From: Chloroflexi bacterium HGW-Chloroflexi-3
Lineage (GTDB): Bacteria; Chloroflexota; Anaerolineae; Anaerolineales; Anaerolineaceae
Assembly: GCA_002842045.1 (NCBI GenBank)
Contig: PHBX01000001.1
Coordinates: 62,001-126,000 of the forward strand
Direction of reading: 5' to 3'
DNA: 64,000 bases
Position numbers and translations under genes: made by a program. Below the pieces are notes generated by a model that ran no database searches, was not told where the DNA came from, and was given only the letters and a program-made list of their open reading frames with translations. Positions 1 to 9,131 of the stretch are shown here, piece by piece. Positions within the stretch are counted from its first letter, which is position 1, and each line of letters starts with the position of its first letter.

Positions 1-1833
1 GCCTGTGGCTACTCCAGGTCGACAAGTATTCGCAAATTCCTTGGTTTTTTGCAAGAATGTCTCAATTTCAACACCTAACAGTGCAGCAGGTACCAGACCA
101 AAGGCTGTTAATGCTGAAAATCTTCCACCAACGCTGGGATCTGCATAGAAAATCTTTCTGAACTTGAGTTCATTTGCCTGGCGGGACAACTCAGTTCCCG
201 GGTCAGTAATGGCAATAAAATATTTTCCTGCTTCATCACCAGCAAAAATTTGCATTTGAAGATAGAAATATTTGAGGAAAGCTTGCACCTCTGTCGTTCC
301 TCCGGATTTGCTGGAAACAATGTAAATAGTTTTTCCATTAGGACAATTTTCTTCAGCAAATTTCAACTGCCGTGGATCAGTTGAATCTAAAATGGATAAA
401 TTTAATCCTTCCGAATATCCTCTAAAAGACAGACTCAATACTTCAGCAGCTAATGAAGAACCACCCATTCCTAACAGAAGGACATGCGTAAAACCCTCTT
501 GAACAATTTCATCGCGAAATTTATTAATTTCATCAATTAATTCCAAAGAAATAAATGGAGCATCCAACCACCCAAGCCGGTTCGGGATCTCATTGGACAC
601 CGAAGGATTTTCATTCCAGACCGAAGCGTCCCTTTCATAAATTCGTGTAATGATTTGTTTTTTGTCTAAATCATCAATCCTGTCTTTTATTACATTGATT
701 AGACCCGGTAATTTATTTTGGATGGAGTTTTTTCTATGATTGATCGTTTCAAGTAACGATACGAATGCTTTTTCAAATGATTTTACACCCTCATTTTCTA
801 GAGCCTGGGTTACATCATCCATATCAATTCCAAGATTATCTAAAGCAGAAAATATTTCCCTTGCATCCACGATATTTATCCTGATTTTTATTTCTGCCTT
901 TCCATGATCTCTGAAAGCATCCAAAGTCTGCGGTGGCATGGTGTTAACTGTATTTTCACCAATTAATTCTTCAACATAAATCACATCACGATATGCTTGA
1001 TTCTTTGTTGATGTAGATGCCCACAAAGGCCTTTGGATTCTTGCGCCTTTGGATGCCAATTGCTTAAATCGTTCTGTGGAAATTACTTTCTCAAATAATT
1101 CATATGCCAACCTGGAATTAGCAACTGCGGTCTTCCCTCTTAATTCCAGAAATTGTTTTTGGTTTATCTTTTGATCATTAAGAAATGTTTCCAATATTGA
1201 ATCAACTTTTGTGTCAACCCTCGATACAAAAAATGAAGCTACAGATGCAATATTGTTTATGGGAAGATTGTTTTTTACCCGATCTTCGAGACCAGAAAGA
1301 TATGCTTCAATCACTTCTTCATATCTTGATACTGAAAAGATTAATGTGATATTAATATTAATTCCTGCAGCAATCGCTTGTCGAATTGCTGGCAAACCTT
1401 CTTTTGTGGCAGGAATTTTTATCATGAGATTTTTTCGATTGACCCTTTCCCACAACTCTTTCGCCTGGGTTAGGGTTCCTTCAGTGTCATTGGCCAGTTT
1501 TGGGTTTACCTCCAGACTGACATACCCATCACCACCGTTTGTTTCTTGATATAAAGATAGAAACAGATCCGCTGTTTGCTGTATATCCTCGATTGCAAGT
1601 TGGAAAAAAATTTCCCCAGGATCCCAATCAGACCACGCCATGGGTTGGATTGCTGAGTCATAATCAGTGGATTTAGCAATCGCATTTTGAAAAATCGAAG
1701 GATTGGATGTTACCCCTCGAATTTCACCTGCGGCGATCATTCTTTCCATTTCTCCATTTTTTAACAACCTTCTTTCGATATTGTCATACCAAATCGATTG
1801 CCCTAATTGGTGCAGCTTATCTATTTCATTCAT
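1..1833 (-). CDS. tal-pgi: Transaldolase / glucose-6-phosphate isomerase fusion, 3' end cut by window edge
   Basis: The reading frame is open from ATG at 1833 to the window edge, giving 611 codons with no stop, so the protein continues to the left. Residues 1 to about 360 are a transaldolase: the early GVTSNPSIF stretch is typical and MIKIPAT carries the Schiff-base lysine. The rest is the start of a phosphoglucose isomerase with LLLGMGGSSLAAEV and the SSKSGGTTE sugar-phosphate loop. Transaldolase moves a dihydroxyacetone unit between sugar phosphates, and PGI interconverts glucose-6-P and fructose-6-P, so the fusion links the pentose-phosphate pathway to glycolysis in the cytosol. It is the last gene of a tkt-rpiB-tal/pgi operon, 14 bp after rpiB. 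The start follows from the family's N-terminus and the operon spacing. Known fusions of this kind are about 930-950 residues, so about a third is missing here. Confidence 0.93.
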   Translation of the reverse strand, partial: MNEIDKLHQLGQSIWYDNIERRLLKNGEMERMIAAGEIRGVTSNPSIFQNAIAKSTDYDSAIQPMAWSDWDPGEIFFQLAIEDIQQTADLFLSLYQETNGGDGYVSLEVNPKLANDTEGTLTQAKELWERVNRKNLMIKIPATKEGLPAIRQAIAAGININITLIFSVSRYEEVIEAYLSGLEDRVKNNLPINNIASVASFFVSRVDTKVDSILETFLNDQKINQKQFLELRGKTAVANSRLAYELFEKVISTERFKQLASKGARIQRPLWASTSTKNQAYRDVIYVEELIGENTVNTMPPQTLDAFRDHGKAEIKIRINIVDAREIFSALDNLGIDMDDVTQALENEGVKSFEKAFVSLLETINHRKNSIQNKLPGLINVIKDRIDDLDKKQIITRIYERDASVWNENPSVSNEIPNRLGWLDAPFISLELIDEINKFRDEIVQEGFTHVLLLGMGGSSLAAEVLSLSFRGYSEGLNLSILDSTDPRQLKFAEENCPNGKTIYIVSSKSGGTTEVQAFLKYFYLQMQIFAGDEAGKYFIAITDPGTELSRQANELKFRKIFYADPSVGGRFSALTAFGLVPAALLGVEIETFLQKTKEFANTCRPGVATG

Positions 1834-1847
1834 ATCGTTCTCACTTT

Positions 1848-2303
1848 CTATAAATGACCAAATTCTTCAAGTTTTTTTACTTTTCCCATTCGCCGAACAA
1901 ATCTTTCATCATGATCCTCTTTAGCTGACAAAAAAGCTTTTGTGAGTTCATCAGCAATGGCAGGTCCAATCACGCGGGCACCCATGCAAAGTACGTTCAT
2001 ATGGTCATGTTCCACGCCTTGATGTGCCGAATAATGATCATGGCATAAACCTGCGATGATCCCTTTCATTTTGTTGGCAGCTACACTTGCACCTACACCT
2101 GACCCACAGATGATAATTCCTCGGTCAGCCACCTCTCGTTGGATCGCATCACATACTTTATAAACGTAATCAGGAAAATCAACACTTAAATCGCCGTTAT
2201 CAGTTCCAAAATCAACAACCTCATGGCCAAGCGAAGTTATAGCTTCGATCGCCGTAAATTTTAAAGAGAAACCACCATGATCACATCCCAATGCTATACG
2301 CAT
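1848..2303 (-). CDS. rpiB: Ribose-5-phosphate isomerase B
   Basis: The 151-residue product belongs to the RpiB/LacA-LacB sugar-phosphate isomerase family, which interconverts ribose-5-P and ribulose-5-P. The N-terminus MRIALGCDHGGF carries the family's Cys-Asp-His substrate motif. GIIICGSGVGASVAANK matches the phosphate-binding and catalytic loop, including the active-site Cys. HDHYSAHQGVEHDHMNVLCMGARVIG is the conserved region in the second half (given here only as an identifier of the block at about residues 88-113). Length is normal. An AAGGAG ribosome site lies 5 nt before the ATG. It sits 9 bp after tkt and 14 bp before tal-pgi, as expected for a non-oxidative pentose-phosphate operon. 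Allose-6-P isomerase activity is possible in this family, but the neighbours favour ribose-5-P. Confidence 0.95.
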   Translation of the reverse strand: MRIALGCDHGGFSLKFTAIEAITSLGHEVVDFGTDNGDLSVDFPDYVYKVCDAIQREVADRGIIICGSGVGASVAANKMKGIIAGLCHDHYSAHQGVEHDHMNVLCMGARVIGPAIADELTKAFLSAKEDHDERFVRRMGKVKKLEEFGHL

Positions 2304-2312
2304 AATAACTCC

Positions 2313-4322
2313 TTAATCAATTAATTCGTAGGCATTTTTTACGATATTCTCAACAGAAAATCCAAGGTGGGGATAAATCTCCTCAAATTTTCCAGACTCC
2401 CCAAAGCGATTCAAACTAATTATTTTACCTGAATCGCCAACCCATTTCTCCCACCCGAACCCAGAACCAGCTTCTACAGCTATTCTCTTTCTTACATCCG
2501 GAAAAAGTACACTATCTTTGTAGGTTTGATCTTGCTGCTCAAACAAATACCAACTTGGCATCGAGACTATTCGGACATTCTGGCCTTTCTCCACCAACGC
2601 TTCAGCTGCTTTCACCACCAATGCGATTTCAGATCCGGACGCGATTAATATGAGATCTGGTTTTTCTGATCCATAATCCTTTAGTACGTAAGCCCCTTTT
2701 GTTAGACCCTCAGCCGGATTGAAATATTGGCGATCTAACGTGGGCAAGTTTTGTCTTGACAATGCCATAAGCACAGGTTTGTCATTAATCTGTATCGCTA
2801 CTTTCCAGGCAACAGCCACTTCGTTGGCGTCTGCCGGTCTGAGATCGACCAAACCAGGCATGGCACGCAATGATGCAAGATGTTCTACCGGTTGGTGTGT
2901 TGGGCCATCTTCTCCCACACCAATTGAATCATGCGTGAAAATCCATTTTACCGGGATGTGTGACAAAGCAGATAAACGAATGGACGGTCTTACATAATCT
3001 GTAAACACGAGAAATGAAGCTCCATATGGAATAAAACCTTTATGTAAAGCGATTCCATTTAAAATGGCACCCATTGCGTGCTCACGCACACCGAAGTGCA
3101 AGTATCTTCCACCAGGATTGCCGGATTGAAAATCTGATTCTCCGTCTATCCATGTATTGTTGGAGGGCGTCAGGTCAGCAGATCCACCCACCAGTTCGGG
3201 TAATTTGCTTGCCAAAGCATTGATCACTTTTCCAGAAGCCACCCTGGACCCCATTCCTTTTGGATCAGCTTTGAATACTGGAATATCCGCCTGCCAATGT
3301 TCCGGTAATAATCCCGACATTCTTCGAAGGAATTCACTTGTCCTTGTTGGATATTCTTTTTTGTACTGTTCTGAAATTTCATTCCATATTGCTTCCTGCT
3401 TTTCCCCAATATCAACTGCTTTTCGATAGAATTGCAGTACCTCATCCGGTACAAAGAATTTTGGTTCAACAGGCCAACCAGCATTTTCCTTTGCAGCACT
3501 TAATTCAGCTTCACCTGGTGGTTTACCATGAGCGTCTGCTGTATTTTCCATGGTTGGTAAACCGTACCCGATTTTTGTTCGGCAAATAATTAATGATGGC
3601 CGATTAACATTTTTTGCTTCGATAATCGCTTGATCAATTTTTTCAACATCATTTCCATCATCCACATGAATTACTTGCCAACCATAAGCTTTGAATCGCA
3701 TGGCTCTATCTTCCGTGAACGCCAGATCAGTTGATCCATCGATTGAAATACGATTGTCATCATAAAGATAGATTAATTTACCTAATTTCAGATGTCCTGC
3801 AAGTGAAGCAGCTTCTGAAGCTACCCCTTCCATCAAATCACCATCTGTGACGATAGCAAAAACATAATGGTCAACAAGTTTTTCGAGACCAGGTAAATTG
3901 TATTTGGCGGCTAAATGAACTTCAGCAATCCCAAATCCAACTCCATTTGCAAACCCTTGACCCAATGGGCCCGTGGTAGTCTCCACACCGGGGGTCGCCC
4001 CTACCTCAGGATGTCCTGGAGTCATGCTTCCCAATTGACGGAACTTCCTTAACTGGTCTAAAGGTAAATCATAACCTGTGAGATACAGAAGGGAATACAA
4101 CAGCATCGAACCATGTCCACCAGACAAAATAAACCTGTCACGATTAAACCAATTTGGATTTTTAGGATTATGTTTCAAGTGTTTTGTCCAGATTGTGTAA
4201 GCAATTGTTGCAGTTCCCATGGGTAATCCAGGGTGACCGGAATTTGCTGTTTGTACCCCATCCGCTGAGAGAAAACGAATTGTCTTAATAGCCTGTTGTT
4301 CAAGTTTTGAATTTATTTTCAT
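2313..4322 (-). CDS. tkt: Transketolase
   Basis: The 669-residue product is a full-length thiamine-diphosphate transketolase, transferring two-carbon ketol units between sugar phosphates in the non-oxidative pentose-phosphate pathway. Visible motifs are GHPGLPMG near residue 33, MTPGHPE, the ThDP/metal motif TDGDLMEG, and [24 protein letters not shown] in the pyrimidine-binding domain marks the second half, and the C-terminal regulatory domain is also present. A TTG five codons upstream is in frame, but ATG 4322 is chosen because GAAGGA lies 8 nt before it. It is the first gene of a three-gene operon with rpiB and tal-pgi. A TATAAT lies on the minus strand at 4369-4364, about 40 nt upstream, with a poor -35. 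Confidence 0.96.
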   Translation of the reverse strand: MKINSKLEQQAIKTIRFLSADGVQTANSGHPGLPMGTATIAYTIWTKHLKHNPKNPNWFNRDRFILSGGHGSMLLYSLLYLTGYDLPLDQLRKFRQLGSMTPGHPEVGATPGVETTTGPLGQGFANGVGFGIAEVHLAAKYNLPGLEKLVDHYVFAIVTDGDLMEGVASEAASLAGHLKLGKLIYLYDDNRISIDGSTDLAFTEDRAMRFKAYGWQVIHVDDGNDVEKIDQAIIEAKNVNRPSLIICRTKIGYGLPTMENTADAHGKPPGEAELSAAKENAGWPVEPKFFVPDEVLQFYRKAVDIGEKQEAIWNEISEQYKKEYPTRTSEFLRRMSGLLPEHWQADIPVFKADPKGMGSRVASGKVINALASKLPELVGGSADLTPSNNTWIDGESDFQSGNPGGRYLHFGVREHAMGAILNGIALHKGFIPYGASFLVFTDYVRPSIRLSALSHIPVKWIFTHDSIGVGEDGPTHQPVEHLASLRAMPGLVDLRPADANEVAVAWKVAIQINDKPVLMALSRQNLPTLDRQYFNPAEGLTKGAYVLKDYGSEKPDLILIASGSEIALVVKAAEALVEKGQNVRIVSMPSWYLFEQQDQTYKDSVLFPDVRKRIAVEAGSGFGWEKWVGDSGKIISLNRFGESGKFEEIYPHLGFSVENIVKNAYELID

Positions 4323-4363
4323 GCTAAATTCCTTCAAATAATTAATTAATTTTTCCAGGTTTT

Positions 4364-4369
4364 ATTATA
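4364..4369 (-). promoter_or_regulatory. Probable -10 box of the tkt-rpiB-tal/pgi operon
   Basis: A perfect TATAAT reads toward tkt about 40 nt before its ATG. No good -35 hexamer is visible at 16-18 bp, so only the -10 is called. The region between tkt and the divergent thioredoxin gene (4323-4495) holds both promoters and nothing else I recognise. Confidence 0.5.
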
Positions 4370-4460
4370 ACCTCTGTCCATTATGATATTATTTTTTGCG
4401 ATTAAGTGCGGAAAGTTATTCCAACTTTGGTGAAATAATGAATTCAGTAAAACGTAGAAT

Positions 4461-4488
4461 TTGACATCTACGGATATCAGATTATTAT
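4461..4488 (+). promoter_or_regulatory. Promoter of the thioredoxin gene, predicted leaderless
   Basis: TTGACA at 4461-4466 and TATTAT at 4483-4488 are 16 bp apart. The start codon ATG is at 4496, only 7 nt after the -10 box, so transcription should begin at or next to the ATG. No Shine-Dalgarno sequence fits between them. Confidence 0.7.
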
Positions 4489-4495
4489 TTATGCA

Positions 4496-5044
4496 ATGAG
4501 ACAATTTTTCAACAAAAACAATTTATTCTCCCTTGCACTGATACTTTTAACATCAATCTGGGTATTATTTACAATCGCGACCAATCAAGAAAACGCAGAA
4601 GAGATTTACTCAGCACCCCAAAAAGGTTTTATCGCTCCAGACTTTGTCTTAAACGATTTGTCGGGTAAGGAGTATCAATTGTCCAAATTAAAGGGGAAAA
4701 TGGTAATCGTCAATGTTTGGGCAAGCTGGTGCAAACCGTGTCAATACGAAATGCCTGCGATGCAAGAAATTTACGAAAAGTATAAAGACAGGGGATTAAT
4801 TTTATTGGCAGTCAACAACACGTATCAGGATAATGTTTCTGATGTTCTTGATTTTGTCAGTGAAAATAACCTGACTTTTCCAATTCTTTTGGATTTGGAA
4901 GGTTTCGTTTCTGCCCAATATCAGGTTCAGGCGTTACCTTCTACTTTCTTCATCGATAAAACTGGAAAAATATCTGAAATTGTCATCGGCGGCCCTATGT
5001 CTGAGACGTTAATTGAGTCCAAAATTAAGGAATTAGAAAAATAA
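4496..5044 (+). CDS. Membrane-anchored TlpA/ResA-family thioredoxin
   Basis: The 182-residue protein has one N-terminal membrane segment (about residues 10-28) followed by an extracytoplasmic thioredoxin fold of the TlpA/ResA type. The active site is W-C-K-P-C with Cys79 and Cys82, and LPSTFF holds the cis-proline. It is probably a thiol-disulfide reductase acting on exported proteins or cytochrome c apoproteins; the substrate cannot be told from sequence. Its TAA overlaps the next ATG (TAATG), so it is translationally coupled to a degenerate Lgt-like membrane protein. No CcdA-type electron donor is nearby. The start has no ribosome site and appears to be leaderless. Confidence 0.88.
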   Translation: MRQFFNKNNLFSLALILLTSIWVLFTIATNQENAEEIYSAPQKGFIAPDFVLNDLSGKEYQLSKLKGKMVIVNVWASWCKPCQYEMPAMQEIYEKYKDRGLILLAVNNTYQDNVSDVLDFVSENNLTFPILLDLEGFVSAQYQVQALPSTFFIDKTGKISEIVIGGPMSETLIESKIKELEK

Positions 5045-5799
5045 TGTTTCCGATTTTAAATATTGGCCCGTTAGCCATTCAAACCCCTGGTTTATTAAAC
5101 ATAATTGGCATTTATATCTCAATTTTAGTGGTTGAAAAACAATCGAAAAGATACTCATTAAACACTAAAGATGTTTCAAATTTAATTTTCTTATATCTGA
5201 TATCAACAATCATCATTGGCAGATTATCGTATGTATTTCAATTTCCTTCATTATTTTTTGAAAACCCTTTATCGATTTTTTCGATTAGTTCCTCTCTCTT
5301 TGATTTCACATCCGGATTAATACTTGCTCTTTTAGTTGCACTGATTTTTATTCAAAAGAAAAAACTACCCCTTCAACGAATACTTGATGCTATTTCTTTG
5401 CCTTTATTAATCTTTCTAATATTTTTATTTTTGTCTTTATTCGCATCTGGCAATTTTTACGGAAAGCCATCTTCGTTAGCCTGGTCAATCCAACTTTGGG
5501 GAACCACGCGTCATCCTATCCAAATCTATTACATCATTGGACTAATACCTGTCATCGCAACCAATATATACATATCCAGAAAGAAATTAATCCCTGGGCA
5601 ATTATTTTTTAGAACAGTTTTTTATTTGGCAATTTTAGTGGTTTTTCTGGACTTTTTTAATGGGAATCCAAATAACCTGATATTATCAGCAAACCTGCTT
5701 CAAATAATCGCCTGGCTTGTGATGGTTGTGTTTATATTTGTTAATACAAAAGCCAAAAAGAAAAAGGATGAAGAATCAAATTTCAACTTTAATTCTTAA
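5044..5799 (+). CDS. Lgt-like polytopic membrane protein lacking catalytic residues
   Basis: The 251-residue protein has about seven membrane segments. It aligns by eye along its length with prolipoprotein diacylglyceryl transferase: an N-terminal IGPLAIQTPGLL block, then GRLSYVF, GNFYGKPSSLAWSI and RHPIQIYY. Lgt transfers diacylglycerol to the lipobox cysteine. However, residues known to matter in E. coli Lgt are missing: the HGG histidine is replaced (FTSG), the GRIGNFINGE segment is shortened, and the final RHPxQLYE glutamate is Tyr. It may therefore be a non-catalytic homologue or have another function. It is coupled to the upstream TlpA thioredoxin, and its stop overlaps the convergent prenyl synthase stop by 4 bp. 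Confidence 0.7.
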   Translation: MFPILNIGPLAIQTPGLLNIIGIYISILVVEKQSKRYSLNTKDVSNLIFLYLISTIIIGRLSYVFQFPSLFFENPLSIFSISSSLFDFTSGLILALLVALIFIQKKKLPLQRILDAISLPLLIFLIFLFLSLFASGNFYGKPSSLAWSIQLWGTTRHPIQIYYIIGLIPVIATNIYISRKKLIPGQLFFRTVFYLAILVVFLDFFNGNPNNLILSANLLQIIAWLVMVVFIFVNTKAKKKKDEESNFNFNS

Positions 5800-6812
5800 T
5801 TTTTTCTTGTAATTAACAAATCAGTCAACTCTAGTAATGACTGGAATGCATTTTGATCGCTAACCTTTATTTCTTCTAGTGATTTTAAAGCAGTATCTGT
5901 GAATTGTTTTGCTATATTTTCTGTGAATTCCTTTGCACCATTATTTTCTAACAGAAAGAGTAATTCATGGAAATTTTCCTGGTTCACTCCATTAGACAGG
6001 TAAATTCGTGAAAAATCTCCCCCCTTATCAAGTGCAAATAAAATCGGTAATGATTTTTTTCCTGTTATGAGATCTGAAGATGTGGATTTACCGGTCTGTT
6101 CCTCTTCTCCCCAGATCCCAAGCCAGTCGTCCCAGGCTTGAAAAGCCAAACCTAATGCATTGCCATAATTTCTTAATGCTTTTCGATTGGATTCAGATGT
6201 TAATGCAGTTATAGCGCCAATTTCTGCTGAAGCAGATAATAATGCCGCGGTCTTTCCACCAATCATAAGTAAATACCGATCAAGAGAAACCCTGGTTTCT
6301 TTTTCAAAAGAGATATCAAGATTTTGTCCACCGGTTAAATGTAAACAGGTTTCGTTTAACTTTTGTAGGGAATCAAACCCGATTTGTTTATTAATTTCAT
6401 ATCCCAATTTCAACATATTGATCTGGGCTAAGGAAAACATCGCATCACCCGTATTGATCGCCTGAGGAATGCCATAAATTTTCCATAATGTCTCCCTACC
6501 TCTTCTCAGGTCAGATTGATCTTCAATGTCATCATGAATTAATGAGAAATTATGGATAAGTTCAATTGCAATTGCCGCAGGCAGCGCTTTTTTCCAATCT
6601 CCACCACAAATTGAATTACTAAGTAAAAGAATAATGGGGCGAATCTGTTTTCCCTGGGACTTTTGAGATTTACCATTTTCCAGCCAACCAAAGTGGTAAT
6701 TCATCATTTCTTTTAAACCAGGAAATGGATCAGGAATATCTTTGAGAATTGTTGATTTAAGTGCTTTTTCAATTTCTGGAATCATTAATCGAGAATAATC
6801 ATTTAGGGTCAT
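5796..6812 (-). CDS. Polyprenyl (geranylgeranyl/farnesyl) diphosphate synthase
   Basis: The 338-residue protein is an all-alpha trans-isoprenyl diphosphate synthase that elongates allylic diphosphates with IPP. The first aspartate-rich motif is DDIED at residues 94-98, preceded by HNFSLIH. The second is DDWLG at about residue 227, followed by the usual TGKSTSSDLITGKKSLP region with its Lys pair. The last Asp of the second DDxxD is Gly, a tolerated variation. Product length (C15, C20 or longer) cannot be decided from sequence. Its start overlaps the stop of the isomerase gene by 4 bp (ATGA), so the two are translationally coupled and should act in sequence. Confidence 0.9.
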   Translation of the reverse strand: MTLNDYSRLMIPEIEKALKSTILKDIPDPFPGLKEMMNYHFGWLENGKSQKSQGKQIRPIILLLSNSICGGDWKKALPAAIAIELIHNFSLIHDDIEDQSDLRRGRETLWKIYGIPQAINTGDAMFSLAQINMLKLGYEINKQIGFDSLQKLNETCLHLTGGQNLDISFEKETRVSLDRYLLMIGGKTAALLSASAEIGAITALTSESNRKALRNYGNALGLAFQAWDDWLGIWGEEEQTGKSTSSDLITGKKSLPILFALDKGGDFSRIYLSNGVNQENFHELLFLLENNGAKEFTENIAKQFTDTALKSLEEIKVSDQNAFQSLLELTDLLITRKN

Positions 6813-7846
6813 AGGTATTCACCTATTTTGAAAATTTTACCGGTAGAAAATGATTTCAAATCTTTTGAGCCAGTGGCAAACATACTGATTCGAATAATTT
6901 TTTCAATAATGGTGATCGTGTCTTCCAGGTTGTCAGGTGATACAACAGCAGCTTTTAAGAAAACACCTGCCATCCCGGCTAAATTTGCCCCTAAAGCTAG
7001 AGATTTGGTAACATCCATCCCGGTTTTGAGCCCACCACTGGCGAATATTGGAATATCATGAAATGAACTTCTAACTCTTGTGAGGGCATCAGCTGTTGGA
7101 ATACCCCAATCCAGGAATGCTTCTGCTACCTTTATTCCTATTGTATCTGCCGATCGGAATCTTTCCACCTGCGACCAGGAGGTTCCACCAGCACCTGAAA
7201 CATCTATGGCAGCTGCACCAACATTTATAAGCTGTTTGACGAGTCCATCTGAAATCCCCCAACCCACTTCCTTAATTACAACTGGCACAGGCAAATTGCG
7301 ACATATAATTTCAATTTTCTTTAAAAGTCCAGAAAAATTTGTATCTCCCTCAGGCTGTACTGCTTCCTGAAGAGGATTTAGATGCAAAATTAAACTATCC
7401 GCATTAATCATTTCCACTGCTTGTTTGCATTCACCGATCCCAAAGCCATAATTCAATTGAACAGCTCCCAGATTTGCAAACAATAAAATGTTGGGAGCAA
7501 ATTTCCGAACATTAAAAGTTTCTATCAAATCATGGTTTTCAATTGCTGCACGTTGAGAACCAACACCCATAGCCAAACCAAATTTTTCCGCAACTTGCGC
7601 TAATATTTGATTTATTTGAAAAGCTTCGGGAGTTCCTCCTGTCATGGAAGAAATCAAAATTGGTAATGAAATATTTTTATTAAATAATTTTTGGGTTAAA
7701 TCGATTTCTGTAAAATCAATCTCAGGAAGTGCATTATGAATAAAACGATATTGTTCCAATCCATTACTAAGAGATGATCTGACATTTTCCTCTAAATTAA
7801 TCCTGATATGGTCATTTTTTCTTGATTCAATCAATTCTTCATCCAT
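6809..7846 (-). CDS. fni: Type 2 isopentenyl-diphosphate delta-isomerase (FMN-dependent)
   Basis: The 345-residue TIM-barrel flavoprotein interconverts IPP and DMAPP using reduced FMN. Family motifs are present in order: ISSMTGGT, GVGSQRAA, HLNPLQEAVQPEGD with the catalytic Gln, VIKEVGWG, DVSGAGGTSW and ASGGLKTGMDV for flavin phosphate binding. Length is normal. It is first in a two-gene operon with the prenyl synthase. A TATACT box lies 31 nt upstream of the ATG with an AGGA ribosome site, so unlike some other genes here it has a short leader. The acyl carrier protein gene is divergent. Confidence 0.95.
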   Translation of the reverse strand: MDEELIESRKNDHIRINLEENVRSSLSNGLEQYRFIHNALPEIDFTEIDLTQKLFNKNISLPILISSMTGGTPEAFQINQILAQVAEKFGLAMGVGSQRAAIENHDLIETFNVRKFAPNILLFANLGAVQLNYGFGIGECKQAVEMINADSLILHLNPLQEAVQPEGDTNFSGLLKKIEIICRNLPVPVVIKEVGWGISDGLVKQLINVGAAAIDVSGAGGTSWSQVERFRSADTIGIKVAEAFLDWGIPTADALTRVRSSFHDIPIFASGGLKTGMDVTKSLALGANLAGMAGVFLKAAVVSPDNLEDTITIIEKIIRISMFATGSKDLKSFSTGKIFKIGEYL

Positions 7847-7935
7847 AACTATTCCTGATAATTAGTGTTTTGTTTCTAGTATAGCAGAGCTATCTCTATC
7901 ATTTATTTATTTGAGAACAATAAAAATGAGAGCAC

Positions 7936-7963
7936 TTGACAATATTATAAGTAAAGATACAAT
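7936..7963 (+). promoter_or_regulatory. Promoter of the acyl carrier protein gene
   Basis: TTGACA (7936-7941) and TACAAT (7958-7963) are separated by 16 bp. They lie 38 nt upstream of the ATG at 8002, which has a strong AGGAGG ribosome site. Confidence 0.7.
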
Positions 7964-8001
7964 TTTGAAATACAATACTGTAGCATGTACAGGAGGATTG
8001 A

Positions 8002-8238
8002 ATGAGTGAAGTTTTTGATCAGGTTAAAGCAATTATTGTGGATGTACTGAAAGTTGATGATAGTGAAGTTTCGATGGAAACTCGATTTATTGAAGACTTG
8101 AAAGCCGATTCAATGGATCAATTTTTCCTCATCGATGGTTTCAGTGAAAAATTTGATTTGGAAATCCCGGATGATAGTGCCAGACAAATCAAGACGGTCG
8201 GTGATGCAGTAACTTATATTGAAGCAAATCGAAATTAA
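8002..8238 (+). CDS. acpP: Acyl carrier protein
   Basis: The 78-residue acidic protein has the classic ACP fold and the phosphopantetheine site D-S-M with Ser37. FIEDLKADSMDQFFLIDGF and EIPDD match the helix II and acidic patch regions. It carries growing acyl chains in fatty-acid synthesis. Canonical ACPs read DSLD at the site; DSMD occurs in variants. No fatty-acid synthesis genes adjoin it, so a specialised carrier cannot be excluded. AGGAGG lies 5 nt before the ATG. It is a single-gene unit with its own promoter and terminator. Confidence 0.9.
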   Translation: MSEVFDQVKAIIVDVLKVDDSEVSMETRFIEDLKADSMDQFFLIDGFSEKFDLEIPDDSARQIKTVGDAVTYIEANRN

Positions 8239-8241
8239 TAG

Positions 8242-8266
8242 AAAAGCACCTTATGGTGCTTTTTTT
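8242..8266. terminator. Bidirectional terminator between acpP and sucD
   Basis: The inverted repeat AAAGCACC-TTAT-GGTGCTTT is followed by a T-run on the plus strand and by Ts on the minus strand, just after the stops of two convergent genes. Confidence 0.85.
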
Positions 8267-9131
8267 ATCTACCCAGTAAAATGGCTATTTCTTCCGGGTG
8301 TCTCGCAATTTGAACACCCACCTCTTGTAAAGCCTTTATTTTTTCTTCAGCAGTACCCGATCCACTTTCAATGATTGCTCCTGCATGTCCCATTCTTTTC
8401 CCGGGAGGAGCCGATTGTCCTGCAATGAAAGCAACCACAGGTTTGGTCATATACCTCGAAATGTAATCGGCTGCTTTTTGTTCATCAGTCCCACCAATTT
8501 CACCAATTAACACGATCTGATCTGTTAATGGGTCAATTTCGAACATCTCAAGCAAGTCAATATAACTCAAACCACTGATGGGATCTCCACCAATTCCTAC
8601 ACAGGTGCTGGTGCCAATTCCTAATAACATCATGGCATATAAAACTTCATAAGTAAGGGTTCCTGAACGAGATATAACACCTACATTACCTGGCATAGTG
8701 ATGTTTCCAGGGATTATTCCTACTTTCGCTTCAGATGGTGTAATTAATCCGGGACAATTAGGACCGATTAATTTACTTCCTTTTTGATCCAGATATTTTC
8801 GTACACGCATCATATCACGAACAGGTACACCTTCTGTAATACAAACAATCAACTCAATACCAGCATCAGCTGCTTCCAGCATTGCATCGCTGGCAAAATG
8901 AGCGGGCACAAATATTACCGATACATTTGCTCCAGTTGCTTCTTTGGCAACTTTGACTGAATCAAATACCGGCACTTTCCCTTCAAACACCCAATCTCCA
9001 CCTTTACCTGGTGTAACGCCAGCCACTACATTGTTTGCATATTGGTACATTTGCCAGGCATGAAAATTTCCTTCATTTCCTGTTATACCCTGAACCAGAA
9101 TCCGACTGTCCTTATTAACAAGAATACTCAT
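8265..9131 (-). CDS. sucD: Succinyl-CoA synthetase alpha subunit
   Basis: The 288-residue protein is the CoA-binding alpha subunit of ADP/GDP-forming succinate-CoA ligase in the TCA cycle. The N-terminal CoA-binding Rossmann part contains VQGITGNEG and GVTPGKGG. The phosphorylated histidine sits in [10 protein letters not shown] near residue 248, and [11 protein letters not shown] and GIGGDPISG are family motifs. Length is normal. Its ATG overlaps the stop of sucC by 4 bp, so the two subunits are coupled at translation. Confidence 0.96.
   Translation of the reverse strand: MSILVNKDSRILVQGITGNEGNFHAWQMYQYANNVVAGVTPGKGGDWVFEGKVPVFDSVKVAKEATGANVSVIFVPAHFASDAMLEAADAGIELIVCITEGVPVRDMMRVRKYLDQKGSKLIGPNCPGLITPSEAKVGIIPGNITMPGNVGVISRSGTLTYEVLYAMMLLGIGTSTCVGIGGDPISGLSYIDLLEMFEIDPLTDQIVLIGEIGGTDEQKAADYISRYMTKPVVAFIAGQSAPPGKRMGHAGAIIESGSGTAEEKIKALQEVGVQIARHPEEIAILLGR

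Noticed and set aside
1211..1924. Plus-strand open frames of 112 and 73 codons
   Set aside because: They lie antisense to the tal-pgi and rpiB genes, which have clear family motifs; no ribosome sites or known domains.
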